From Udeniomyces pyricola (Eukaryota > Basidiomycota > Tremellomycetes > Cystofilobasidiales > Mrakiaceae): 64,000 bases of DNA. Location: contig BCIK01000002.1 in assembly GCA_039545295.1 (NCBI GenBank), positions 1,002,841-1,066,840 of the forward strand. The letters are read 5' to 3'. How positions within the stretch are numbered: the first letter of the stretch is position 1; every line of letters starts with the position of its first letter. Below are positions 37,215-49,451 of this stretch, in pieces. A program made the position numbers and the translations under genes. The notes below the pieces were generated by a model that searched no databases, was not told the origin of the DNA, and saw only the letters and a program-made list of their open reading frames with translations.

Positions 37215-39735
37215 ATGAGCTCCTCCGCCTTGCCCACCATCAACCCTTCCATTCTCGCCCATCTGCCCTCGGCTGAGTTCACACTCGACGAATATCTGAC
37301 CGCACAACGGCTCGCTGAACGCGATGCTCGCGAGATCCTCTCTGGTAACACCTCTGTTTGCAGTTTCGACGTCGGTCACGTCCGACAAGATGTTTACGCT
37401 TGTCGCGATTGCAACGTTGACAACGGCGAGCTCGCAGGGTTTTGCTTTGCATGCTCCGTCAGTTGTCATGAAGGTGAGGCCCTACTCGCGCGAGAAAAAG
37501 AAGGAGGGAGAGAATCAGAGTTAGCGGCCTGAAGACGTCCAAGAGTTGAGGCGTTTTCACACAAGGGTGGTGGTGACTGCCTCAACATCAGACACGGCAG
37601 GCTTGACGCCAACTAAACTTGTGTGACTGACCAAGTTCCCTTCGTTATCTCTCTCGGTTGATATTTGATACTATCATCTAGGTCACGAGATCTACGAACT
37701 CTTTCCCAAGCGTGCCTTTCGCTGCGACTGCCCAACGGCCGCCTTCCCTTCTCGACCGTGCAGTCTCTCCGCTCCCTCCTCCCGGTACGCGCCCAAGCAG
37801 CCCAAGAACGAGGCCAACGTCTATGACCACAACTATCTCAACCTGTTTTGTGTCTGTAACGAGCCCTATCATCCAGAGACGGACACATGCACGATGTTGC
37901 AGTGCTTGGTCTGCGAGGTTCGTTCTCGTCACTCAAACGGGTAGCGTGGACAAGGAAGGGGTGACCCTTAGGTGACCGGTTCTTTATCCTCACTCGCATG
38001 CACTAACTTATTCTTCCTCGGATATACATCTATGATTTCTGGTATCTATACCTACCAAAGGACTGGTACCATGAGACCTGCTTAAATCTCCTCCCCTCCG
38101 ATCCCAAAGCGTCCACGAGCTCAGCTCTTCTTGTTCCACCATCTTTGTCCTCCAATGATTCCGGCTCCAAGTCCGATGTCTCCACGCCAATGGAGCCACC
38201 CGAGCCGATCTTAACCGAAGAAGATTATGAGACGATTGTCTGCTCCGCTTGCGTGCTCTCCAACCCGTGTCTGGCGCAACTTCTCGGGCGAGAAGACGTG
38301 GGTGGGATGATGCTGCTGCCCGCCGAGAACGACGAAACCGGCTGGGATATCGTCGGAAGGCTGGTACAAAAGTCCCCTACCGACACTGCGGAAGGGAGTG
38401 AAAAGGTCGGAGAGGGGAAAGATATCGGTCCGGACTTTGGTGAGGGAGAGTCTGTAGGTGAAAAGCGGAAAGTCGCATCATCGATAGTGTCTCCTGATGC
38501 CGTACCCAAAGGCTATCCAGTCGATGGAATCAACCCAGGATCGGCACTCAATTTTACCCAAGATACGAACTTTTCCACCGCTGCACTAGAGGCGTCGTCG
38601 ACTCCAGTGACTTCAGTATCGTCCCCTTCTGCCAACCCTCACAAACGCCATCGTTTGAACCCTCGTTGCATTTACGCCCCGGATCCGTACCCCAAGAGCA
38701 TCAGCGCCGATGCTGCTTCCGTATCGACCCGAATTCAAACCCGCATATCTCTCGCTCGAGCCTGTTTCGTCGCCGCACCAAACTATCACCATTCCCGACC
38801 CTCTGCTTCCGTCTCGCTCTCAACCCGCGAGACCCGGACCGCCCTCCTCGCGCGTCTCGACTCCGAGCAGATCTTACGCTCGAACGAACGCGCTACTTCA
38901 CGCTCAGTAGGCACCAACGATCAAGAGATAGATGGTTCAGCCAGGAGCAAAGCGGGGGAGAAAAAAGCTGGAGAATGGCCTATCAGGGTCGATTTGTTCT
39001 TGAGTGAAGGTTGGAGAGACAGGATTTGCAGATGTGAAGAGGTACGATCAGTTACCTTTCTTATATGCCTATACTAATGCTCTCAACCGCGAACAACAAA
39101 TGTGCCCGCTGGATGCATGGGATCGTTTCTTGCTGATATTGACATTTTTGGTCTTTCTTTTATTTTGCTTTCCTCGTGATGCTGTCTGCTTCTCTCATCT
39201 CTTCATTTTCTTGCGCTGATCGTTATCTCAGCACCTCGCTCTCTACAAAGCCGCCAACATGCCGTACCTTTTGGAAGAAGAGGACACTTGGGCTGCAGAT
39301 GCCGAGGACGACGAGGAAGATGGAGACGACGAGGACGAAGGGACTGGCGCATCAAATGGTTCGGGTACGGGAGGAAGGCAAAGCGTCGAAGCTGCTGAAA
39401 CAGGTACGTCCCATTCCGTCTCTTAAGTTATCCCTTGACCAATATTCCTTATGCTTCTTTCGTCGAGAGTTGTCATCGATCTTTGACGCTCATGTTTGTT
39501 CTTGTTTTATCATCTCGTATTGCCATATATGTCTTCGACTCTCTGATCTGAAGCCAAACTATCGACCTATCTCCAGTCCCTTCCTCGTGAGGCGTCCATC
39601 TCTGCGATTACGGGGTTCCAACGGCTTCAGCAAGCGCTCAACCAGCATCTTGGGACGCTTTCGGCCGGACATGTTCTCACGCGGGAAGAGGTGGTCGCCT
39701 TCTTTGAGGAGTTCAAGCGAAAAGGAGGAAAATAA
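37215..39735 (+). CDS. UBR7/Mlo2-type UBR-box and PHD-finger protein, 609 aa
   Basis: Five exons: 37215-37473, 37682-37917, 38061-39041, 39232-39403 and 39554-39735. The UBR box begins at Cys49 (CSFDVGHVRQDVYACRDC) and runs to about residue 113, with the Cys/His spacing of the zinc fold (GFCFACSVSCHEGHE, FRCDCPT). A PHD-like finger follows at about 143-180 (LFCVCNEPYHP, MLQCLVCEDWYHETC). A middle segment with ETIVCSACVLSNPC and a C-terminal GFQRLQQALNQHL...FFEEFKRKGGK match the UBR7 layout. The animal protein is a putative E3 ligase acting on histone H2B, and fission-yeast Mlo2 is involved in chromosome behaviour. Activity here is inferred. An acidic stretch (DDEEDGDDEDEG) lies near 530. The ATG at 37215 has a good context (CACC). 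Confidence 0.9.
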
Positions 39736-40706
39736 CGGAGGAAACGAGATTTACGATATGAGTAAGGGTGGTCGAACAGGCAGTGGGTGGCATAGTGTAG
39801 ATCAAAGAGAATGACTCATTATGCAGGAGGAGTTAGGAGGTCCAAATACTCGGTGATCTGCTTATCTCTGCTCGCGGGATACGTGTTATGTAAGCCTTGC
39901 TCTAGGCTGCATTGGAGGATTGCTTTGTTTCTATTCGAACACTGAGCGCTGAAGTCCTGAAAAGTGAAATATCTCAGTGTCAACGGGCGGTCCCGATCCA
40001 TGACGAGAGCGTATGTATAAACTGATCTGTTCTTTCTCGGAGGCTCCGTTGGCAGCTTAGAATCATGGGAGCCTCCCGCGTGGATTTTTATCGAGCTATA
40101 CTACACCTCATGAAGAGTCTTTCCGGTCCTATACATGACCCCTGTTGGACATCTGTCTTCAATCAAGGTATGTCGTCGTTTGATGATCCTTCGGACGTCT
40201 AGCTTTGGTGATCGAGCCATGCCATCGCAAACTATGCATGCAGATAGACGCATGTTGTGACGAACCGGTGTCGGCATGGCACTTTCCAAGGTTTTTCCGG
40301 ATGTCATTCGCGGATCGAATTGAGGAAACAAGGTGGCATGGCTATAGAGCGTACAATTGACCCAAATGGAAAGAAAAGGAAGAAGAAGGAGAAGAAAGAA
40401 AAAGAAAGAAAGAAAAAATCAACAATAAAAACAACAACATCAACAGGAGGGTACGGCTACACAGGACGAATGTGCCTGAACGGATTAGGATATCACAAAA
40501 AAAAATGGATCGGAGACGTTAGACCGATCAAGTAGGCCAGGAAAAGGTCACACAGGAAAAAACTAAGAGCGGTATGGTTTGACGAATGGCATGCATTTAT
40601 GTGCAGATGAAGCGTCGATATATATGAGGAAAACCATGCACATGATGAAGCCAAAGAAGAGATGCTGTCAAGCTGCCTCGTGGTCAACATGGTGGGGTCT
40701 TTCGAC
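39736..40706. other. Convergent intergenic region
   Basis: Contains a purine-rich stretch near 40370-40425 and no gene I can support. Both neighbours end here. Confidence 0.45.
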
Positions 40707-42061
40707 TCAATACGAATGGGCCTGGTTATCAACGGCGGCGATGAGCATGCGAATCTGCCTGCCCCTACCCAGCGAAGATGTCAGCAAGGCCTCGTCGTCC
40801 ATCTCACTTCGACGGGGCTGGTAGTCGGGCAGCGTCGTGATTCGTTGCGAGGCAGAGACGTAGTCTGGGAGAGCTTCGCGCTCAGAGGCGGCAATGGCGA
40901 GGGACGACCGGCGATGGCGGTCAGCAAAACTAAATATAGGAAAGGTTGACGTTTTGTAAAAGAGAACGGGAAAATGAAACTCAAAGTTAGGCCCTTTGTA
41001 TTCTTGAAAATCTGCCACGCAGCATGCCCACGTTCATAGGTGCAATACAGGCCAAAAAAAAAAAAAAAAAAAAAAAAAAAACCACACGCGATTTTCCTAA
41101 AGTACTTCCAGTACGGTTGATTTCCAAAGTTGAGCGAACCAAAACTTACTACTGTTCTGCCCAGTTATCCCTTTCTACTGTGGGTGCTCGTCCTGAGACT
41201 CTCGATTGCTCTGGGCTAAGAAATGTATGAACAGGGCCGGGTCCTCCATGTTCTATGTCGGTCCCACCAAACACCTGACGTTGCTTAGACGAGGAAAGTG
41301 ACCGGCGGAGATCGTTCCATAAGGCTCGACCTTGAGGCGTAAGAGCTAATGGAACAGAGAGACAAGGACAAAAGAAACACGATGTATATGTATGAGCTAC
41401 TGAAGGGCTTCGAGTCAGGGGAGGAAAAGAGGGTTGTTCAAAAGAAATCCAGCTGTACTATGGATAATCACGCGTACTCGGAAGCAAGCCGATGCGGCCT
41501 CCACCGAGGAGAACTTCGAGGGAGAGAACCTTGAACTGAGCGGCAGCGATATCGACAATGTGACCTCTTCCTCTACAGTGCATGATAGAGAGAGAGAGAA
41601 AGAAAGAGACAGTCGAGAAGGTGAGTCGAGGTTATCTAGACTTGACGTGCCGTCCAAGGGTTTTCCTCCTGCGCACGTTACTCGGAGAAACACAACGAGA
41701 AGTCGGATTTTGGCGAGGACGCGGTCGCTATTCGCGCCTCGAACATATTTCCTAAACGGATGCACAAAGGTCATAAGCATTATCAGATCACTGAGGTCAT
41801 CGATGCCGTAGGAACTGTGTGTGGCTAAAGTAGGACAACCAAGGACAATGAAGGATCATCCGACCACCGTTCTTGGCATATGATGTGAATGGTTCACTCT
41901 GCGCTTTCCAGCCTCACTCATGGACTATTATCAAGCCCTACGCACGTACACACGCAAAACGCTCACCAAAAGATGTATCCCGATAGAACTTCTTCTATCG
42001 CGTCGGCATTCTCCCCACATGTCTCAAGCCGCCTGGCTATATCCTTCTGGCCGAAATGCAT
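40707..42061 (-). CDS. Unrecognised protein, 258 aa, five exons
   Basis: Five exons on minus: 42061-41967, 41814-41647, 41572-41478, 41345-41150 and 40929-40707. They join with consistent phase and standard GT/AG ends into 258 residues, although no single exon looks like much alone. The N-terminal half is helical and contains LSDLIMLMTFVHPF and a Leu/Val-rich stretch. The middle has HIVDIAAAQFKVLSLE followed by a Gly-rich turn (LLGGGRIGLLP). The C-terminal half is polar, with two Leu-Pro-Asp-Tyr repeats (ALPDY, TLPDY) that could be short docking motifs. I cannot name a family. The poly-A run at 41054-41081 falls inside the last intron. Support is internal consistency only; an upstream first exon is possible. 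Confidence 0.55.
41054..41081. repeat. A28 homopolymer
   Basis: Run of 28 A inside the predicted last intron of the unrecognised minus-strand gene; it reads as a T tract in the sense direction. Confidence 0.85.
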
Positions 42062-42643
42062 GGCGCTAGGCCCGGGCGGGTAGGGATTCGGGGATCGATG
42101 GATGTGCAGGTGATAGCTGGATAGAATGGATCAGTGATCTTTGTTGGAGAGATCGTGAAGAGGGCAGGATGGGTGGATATGAGTGGGCTGGTGGAGGTCC
42201 GAGGGGTGAGGTTCGATCATTGCAGGTATGATATATGATGATGAGTATCCGCCACTGTATCATGTATCATCGAAAGGGAGCAGACTGCTCGACCAACCGG
42301 CCGCTCGGCACAGGAGCCGGAGTACGATCGACGCGTTTAATTGGGTCCATGGAATTTACATGATTGGGTCGTGGTTCGACATTGCGTAATCAACAATTGA
42401 GTTTCTCTCATCTAACTAGCCAACATGAGGGTTTTCGATTTTATCTTTTCCTTTCTATCCAGGTACATCAGATCAGACTATACTCACAGTACTTGATGCT
42501 GATACGATGACGACACGCTTCAATCGGCAAGACGAAATACATATATATAACCATGATCGTTTTCGTTCTTGCCGTGCCTCCTCCACAGTGATAGTCAAGC
42601 CAGATATACGATCCGCCCGATGGTTCCTGACCACAACTGGTTG
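42062..42643. other. Intergenic region
   Basis: Between the start of the unrecognised gene and the 3' end of the antiporter gene. No further gene was seen. Confidence 0.45.
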
Positions 42644-45600
42644 TCATCCATGATCGACACCGCCCCCGTTGGTTCCGCGGTGCTTCCACGCATGAGCGGG
42701 TCCATCTGCCCCATCATCCTGCACCAGCTTACCATGCTCCTTTTCCCACTCGGCCCGATTCACTACTCGAGTTGGCCTCGACCCATCCGCACTCTCCACG
42801 ACGATCTGATCGCCTTCGACGTAAATCCTGTCGGCCGTAGGGTCCTCTCTGGCTTTGTGCGCTCTTGCTGCCGCAGGGGTGGAAGTGAAGCTTGCGAAGC
42901 GGACTTTGGCGGACGCAGCTGCAGGGCCAGAAAAAGACATGTTTGGCCAGACGTCAGCTGTAGGGATCAAAGTTGCCACAACTTTTTTGGATGAGGTAGA
43001 AGCAATACCCTCGGGAGTGAGCGGAATGAATTGTATTCGTCCGACGACAAATACGCACGGTCAAAAGTTGCCTCCCTGTCCGGCGATGGTGGAGTAGACG
43101 TTGCCAACCCAATGTCGCCCCTTTCGTCCTCTCTTAGTTTTGATGGCGAGTTGTTGATATCATCGTCACCTTGGACCCGAGCCGGGGTCACCGAGTTCGA
43201 GGACGAGGTTGGTCCCCCCGTGTTGACGAATTTGTTACTCTTGGAAGAGGTCGAGGCGACGGAGAGAGTTCGAGTGAGGATACGTGCTCGAGAAGCAGAT
43301 TTGGCGACGGGTACTGTACAACCGTGGATCAGGATAGAGGAGAAGATACTGAACGGAAAAACAAGCATATGATGTTAGATCGCAAGAGGAGTCTCATGAC
43401 TTACATATAACAGAAGAAAGGGAACTTTGGAAAGAGAAAAATAAAGACGAGAAGACTCACATAAAGTATACGACCTGTTTGGGTGTCGAACAAAAAGAAA
43501 ATGATCACGAAGAAGGAGAAACTGTCACGTCAGAGATGCATGCATGGGTCACAAAGCTGCTTCTGCGATGCAAGTCAAAAATAGAGCGACGAGAGAAGAA
43601 TGATGTGCTTAAATATATGTACCGGTGTGATGGTTTCCCGAACGCGGTGGAGGACTTCGTCATCGGGAAGAGTTCGAAGGGCAACTTGCACTGCGTTGAG
43701 TCACAGGGAAGAGAAGTTGGGACAGGCAGAGAATCGAAAGAAAAGCAGTTGCAGAATTAGTTGGACTCAAATGGAGGACAAAACATGAGACCTGACACAA
43801 TGAGACACATCGCTTTAAAAAGACGTACCATAGAAGACTGCCGAGACGCCTGAGGATAGGATGACGAATGGAGGGGAAGGACGATGGATAGTCAGTCATC
43901 TGATGTTAGAGATCCATGTGTGACATGATAGATGGCTTTAAGCAGAATGAAAGCATCGAATTACCTATGGGTCCGAACCACCTAGATACAAAAATGGATG
44001 CGACAGCATGAATCAGCACGAAGACAGTTTTAGTTTTTGCATTATACCAAGCCAGGAGGAAAGAGCCACTTTACCCAGCGAATGCACTCTCTCGGTACGT
44101 CGCGAACACGGGAACGAATCGAGTCAGAGCTACGACCCAAGCTAAAGACACATATGTGACCGATGGTTTGATGGGTTGAGCAAAAGTACGTCAGCATTTA
44201 TGACTACCAACCAGAGGCAAGATGTGAGCAAGGATGGATTGTTTTGCTTACGGGGTCGACGAAGGAGTAGGATGAGGACACTACAGACGATAAATCGCCA
44301 CGGCGAGAGATCTGTAAGCATTTTGGCAGAGATTAGCGTTACTGCACTAGTCTTATTCGTGATGTGAGAATGATTATAATGAGAGAAGGCGCACTAAGTG
44401 CTTCATTCGACATTTCCGACCAAGGTATGATTGTGCCGATATAAGAGAAAGTCGCAGTGTTGAGCAAAGTATCGATGACGTCTTGGAAAGAAGAATCTTC
44501 CGTTTCGAGTCGAAACCAGTCGTCCCAAGTAAAGGAGTTTCCGCTAGAATGGAGAAAAAAGCGGTTGATCAGGAAAGACACGCCACGATGATAGTTTACT
44601 CCACCGGTACGCTTTGACTTCATGGGACTCACACGATGAAGCAGCACAGGATGTCATCTCCACCCAACAGGCCGAGCACACCAAGAGTGAACAGAGCCAG
44701 ACCGACTCCATATCCCTGTAGGTAAGGATGAAGACCGAGCGAGTCAGGAGGTTATGCACGTTGACCAATATTGACACTAAAGTTTTTTTTACTTACGAGG
44801 AAAGTATCGTGATCGACTGGATATAGAAACCAGTGAGCGAGAGAAGTAACTGATATCAGTGGATTTCGAAGAGGGTGGGACAACAAGCTGAGAGAAAGCA
44901 AAGTATGCTGTCGCATTCTGACCGTATTGGTTGCTCTTGGCCCACTTGAGCGCGATTCGAGCGGCATGTCCAATGACAAGACCTTCAATGACTGAAAGTA
45001 AGATTTGATAGATCCAGACCTGTTTCCAGGAGTATAACACCCCATCGTGAGTCGTCTGCTTGGCTCGGCAACCAATCCAATCCGCACAGGAAACGGTAGT
45101 AAAGCTCACGTCGTAAAACCAATGTCCGATAGCGTCTTTCACGGTGGTGATTTCGGGGTAGTCTTGATTTTTCCAAAGCAAGAGGTAGAGGGCGATGTAG
45201 ATGAACGGAAATCCCAAACCTGAGCAGGAGTGCGTCCAACGGGGACAAAGATACGAAGGAAAGGGAAAGTGTAAGCCATCTGAAGATCGAAAAGAGAACA
45301 CATGATCTTGCCACAGCTGTATGGCTCACCATCGTTCGCTCCAGATTCCGCGACAATGATCTGATCAAAACGTAAAAGGTGCAGAAGATGTGATCAGCAT
45401 CGGGCAAAGCCATGAGGCCTGAGTCCCCAGAAATTATTTGAGGTTTTTCTCACGCACGTTTCGAACATGATGTGGGACCTGCGAGCGGTGCCAAGACAAG
45501 TTAGCAACAGTTCGTTTTGCTACATAGAACATAAATAGCATATACTGAGGACGTTAAAGGTAAAGGGGGTTTAACATACGTGCTGATCGGCAAAACGTCC

Positions 45601-46878
45601 TCGAGTGATGGAGTTTGCCAAGACCGGATCAGTTGCTGAAAAACATGTCAAAACCATTCGCAAAAAGAAAGCAGAAGGAACAAAGAGTAAGTACACTTTG
45701 GAAGACGGGGATGATGATACACGAGCAAGGGAAAGACGAACGTGTGACACATCTGTGCAGAAAAGGATAAACAGTGATGTTAGAGTGTCATGGTATATAA
45801 GGGATGGAAGGATCGGTCGCTACGTACGATCCAATGACGAGTGCTTCAAGCTGTACCATTGCCAAACGTAGATACAGTCAGTACATTAATTGTCAATAGT
45901 TGTAGAATGCAGTAAATCAAGGTGGTCTTACAAAACTGAGATGAGGAAAAAATGCCCAGACGAGAAGGGACGAGGTGAACCATGCCAGGATCATGACTGG
46001 CAGAAGGAGCATTGTGAGACTTTGCCATTCTTTGCGAAGGTAAGCTCTAGCGAGAGAAGGAAATCAGAGTTGAGCTAGGTAGATGATATGCTGTATTAAA
46101 TAGCAAAAAAAAAAAAAACCAACAACAACATAGATTGTCCTCGTACTTTGGAAGAGCAATCCCTAACGAGACGAATCAAGAAATTAAAGAGTTAGATCGC
46201 GTTCTTTACCACGCGAATGCGCGGAAGTGAGAGGGATGGGTTAAGGACCTACCAGCAAACAAGACCTGAATACCGATGACGATACGAACGATCTGATACG
46301 TTCTGGTGCGAGAGCAGGAATGAATGCAGAATAAACTGATTAAGCAAGCAAGCGGGTGCAACCTAGGGGCACACCATAACAATAAGACATGAGGGGGACG
46401 CCACGATTATGCGGTATATGAATTTACAGCTCTTCGGCCTCGGTTGTACCGTCTGTCCAGCTAGTGGGATCGACCCAACCTAAGGCTGATGGACCGACTG
46501 TGAATGAAGCAGTCACATAGCCAAGGAAGTCTGAGTTAAGTTTATTCGCGGACAGTGATTGAGAGAACCAAGGCGTTTACAGAACAGAGAGACAGGGAGT
46601 CAAGTCGCACCGATGATGCCAAAGACGAGGGCGAGCAAAGCATCGGAGAGATAGAGCTTCTCCTTGAGAACATATGTCAACAGCCCAACAATGGAGATCC
46701 AGCCCCCGATCTATCGCAGAGGCAAGCAACGATCAGAGGAGGAAAAGGCAAGGGGGCGTGAGCTGACGAGAGGGAACAAAAGCAGCATGAGGCGTTTTGT
46801 TGGGTAGGAACCAGATGACGGAGAGGATCGTACGAGGGCCATGACGATGGAAGGCTGAGACAAATCGAGCTCGGGCAT
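42644..46878 (-). CDS. NHA1-type Na+(K+)/H+ antiporter, 615 aa, 24 exons
   Basis: Twenty-four exons on minus: 46878-46834, 46710-46611, 46497-46428, 46302-46253, 46162-46147, 46046-45932, 45850-45828, 45752-45742, 45635-45580, 45478-45458, 45360-45330, 45219-45110, 45019-44923, 44816-44797, 44715-44633, 44543-44395, 44311-44252, 44141-44075, 43981-43965, 43849-43829, 43690-43623, 43474-43461, 43348-43059 and 42957-42644. All phases fit. Family marks are YVLKEKLYLSDALLALVFG, the ion-binding TPTDPVLANSI with its Asp, AESGANDGLGFPFIYIALYL, GNSFTWDDWF, IIPWSEMS, LSPWRFIV, FATYRESAFAGWFGPIGVSA and SSILIHG. It should exchange Na+ or K+ for H+ at the plasma membrane for salt and pH tolerance. The C-terminal tail is polar and shorter than in baker's yeast. 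The last intron could be drawn differently. Confidence 0.88.
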
Positions 46879-47492
46879 CGGTGAGTAGGATAGCTCGCGA
46901 CGAAGGTGATTGATGAGGATCCAAACGTGCAAAAACGGTCGTGAAGGTGGAAGAGTCAGATCAAGGCCGAGTATGTTGAGTGTATTGAAGTTGGGACTTT
47001 CGACCTGCTGCACGCGCGCTATAGGCGGCGATGACATGATGACAACTGCGGTAACGTTGTTATCCATGCTCCATGAGCTTGTAACGCAAATGACGTGACG
47101 TATACTTGCATATCTCTGCACTGCATGAATCATGAGTGAGGGCTTTTCGCCGTAGTTGATCTGGCTTGAATACTGAATATGGACGGCGTGTGCATGTTAC
47201 GTACGACTGTACTAATACCATCATATGTATATGCGCCAACTTTGCACAATCGATCGACCCTTGCAGAACGCATAGTAGATATGATGATGATATCATTGTT
47301 TTTCGGTCCGGCCGGTCAGTAGCTCACGACATGAAGGCGTCAGGAAGATGTTGGCGGGGACGTGTATGCAAGCATACGCAGCCAAGAGCAAGCTTGCGGC
47401 CAGCGCATGCACGCGTACGCCCTGATCAGACTACAATAAGTCTCCTTCAGCCTCGGCTCCCCTTCTGCAGGCTTTAACAGTCTCATTCTTTC
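46879..47492. other. Divergent intergenic region
   Basis: Holds promoters of the antiporter (-) and the endonuclease V-like gene (+). No gene was recognised. An in-frame extension of the antiporter N-terminus to an upstream ATG is possible but does not resemble the family. Confidence 0.45.
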
Positions 47493-49190
47493 ATGTCAAA
47501 CCCAGACCGACGGCGCACTTGGGAAGAGTCAGTCCATACCAGATGTCTTTATCCTTTCGACCCTGTCATCGCCGCTGATGTGACTGACCTCAAGTCGTTC
47601 GATACGCTGCTGGCGTGGAGCGCATGAATATAATCTGGCTTACGTCTCACGCCGTATCAGAGAGCAACGATGCCTTACTCCTCTCTTTCGTTTCGCCTCT
47701 GATGAATTTCCCTCACATATCTCCATCCACTCTGCACCGATCATCGACCATCCTCTCCCACTAACGTCCTCCCAATCCGACGCCCACAGTTCTTCATACC
47801 CCAGCAATCGGGCAGTCCAGGCAGATGATGTCACTGTCCACACGATCGACCCCGACACGATCGAGTTGCGAGGGTTGAAGTTCATCGGAAGTCTGAACAT
47901 TACCTTCTTGCCTCGTTCTACAGCTAAAGGGACCAGCGTCAAAGATGCGTCGGGAGAAACGACATGTCCTGAGGGAGTGGTGACCATAGTTGTCCTTTCC
48001 TACCCCGGCTATCATGTATGCTCACCCCGTTTCCATCAATCAACAGATACATCAAGTTATGTATTCACCCTGACTAGTAGTCCTCGCTGACCCTAGCGTA
48101 CTTCTGCCCTGTCATCTGTCAATCTAGCTCCTCCACACTATCTCCCATCGTATCACCCTCACCGAACCTTACATCCCATCCTTTCTTGCCTTTCGTGAAG
48201 TTCCTCATTACCTGCCGCTCGTCCATCACCTTCGGACGCACTTGATCGACATAGGCAAGCCACAAGAATTTCCCGAAGTCCTACTCGTCCATGGAAACGG
48301 CAGGCTGTGAGTAACTTTGGGCGCGAAGACATATATATATATATATGCCAGGGCATTTGGGACAGTATTATAAGATTAGTCAACACCGTACTGAAAGCCC
48401 GACGCGTGCAATGCTCAAGTCTTCTCTCAGCGTGCTCGACATGAATTCACATACAATCTTTTGTTTTACGTTGGCCTACATCTTGACGCTTAGGCATGAC
48501 CGTGAATGCGGTCTAGCGACCGTTCTGGGAATTAAATTGCAAGTTCCAACTGTGAGCGATCTCATCTGCCTTCCAATCCCCGGCAGACCGTCATGACCAC
48601 TCCTTGGTGCCGCTCAATCGCGATTTATGTCATACTCAGTCGATGAGGCCAAAGGAGGGGCAGAACTCGCTTTCAGGTCTAGCATGAGACTCATGGCTTC
48701 GTGATCCTTTCTTTTCATTACTCTTCGCACTTTTCGCCCCGTGATCTGCTTTGTCCACTCTTGGTTGCACTCATTCGCAATTCCATCTCAGATCGGCATT
48801 TCCATTCAACCCTACGTCTTCTCCATCCCCCGAGTCTCCTACTCTACCTTAACTGAAAATCTCCCACACTGGTCGACGACCCAAGCCCTACTCAAACACA
48901 CGGTCTCGAAACGGCTTGGTCCCAACCCCGGATCCTTCCTCCTTCTTCCGTTCGAGTCTCTCCCTCTCGGTGCGGCCCTGGTCCTCAGGTCGCCTACTAC
49001 GAGCCCGGTCTACGTCAGCCAAGGCTGGGGAGTGACGTTGCAAAGTTGCTTGGCGGTCGTGCTGGGTTGTTGCGAGAGGGTCGATAGAAAGAAAGGGAAG
49101 GGAAAATTACCAGTCGTGATGAGGGTCGCAGAGGAGATAGGGAGAAGAGAGGTTGGGGAGTGGATGGAAGAAAGAGAGAAGGCGCGATGA
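47493..49190 (+). CDS. Endonuclease V-like protein with degenerate active site, 341 aa
   Basis: Five exons: 47493-47527, 47661-48015, 48128-48306, 48494-48551 and 48792-49190. The endonuclease V fold is clear: TWEEEQRCL at the start, ELRGLKFIGSLNITF, VVLSYPGYHLL, the wedge motif EPYIPSFLAFRE, VLLVHGNGRLH, ECGLATVLGIKLQVPTIG, and the tail SPVYVSQGWGVTLQSCLAVVL. The family cuts next to inosine in RNA or DNA using three carboxylates. Here the Asp of the GVDxSF strand is Asn91 (SLNITF) and the Asp of VDGNG is His185 (VHGNG); Glu154 of FRE remains. The Lys of GVAK is also missing (GISI). The frame is intact, so this looks like a retained pseudoenzyme rather than a decayed gene. Splicing GA to A at the first junction is what gives the WEEEQ motif. 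Confidence 0.85.
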
Positions 49191-49451
49191 GCGACGGAGA
49201 GAGAGAGGCTCAGATGGTCAATTGGAACAGTAGGATACCATGATGACGGCGAACTTCGTTAGATTCAATCGTCGTAATGACGATGATGATAATAACAATG
49301 AAATGCGATTCATCGGGCACGAGATAACGGAGCCCAGACTTCTTCACTCCCTCACGATTCTGCCACGGAAAGCGAGACAAGTGAGAAAGACCATGCTAAA
49401 AAAAAAAGGGCCAGGTACGATTCATGATTATGTCCAAAATCAATCCATCAA
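49191..49451. other. Short convergent intergenic region
   Basis: Separates the 3' ends of the endonuclease V-like gene and the GPI deacylase gene. Nothing else was recognised. Confidence 0.5.
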
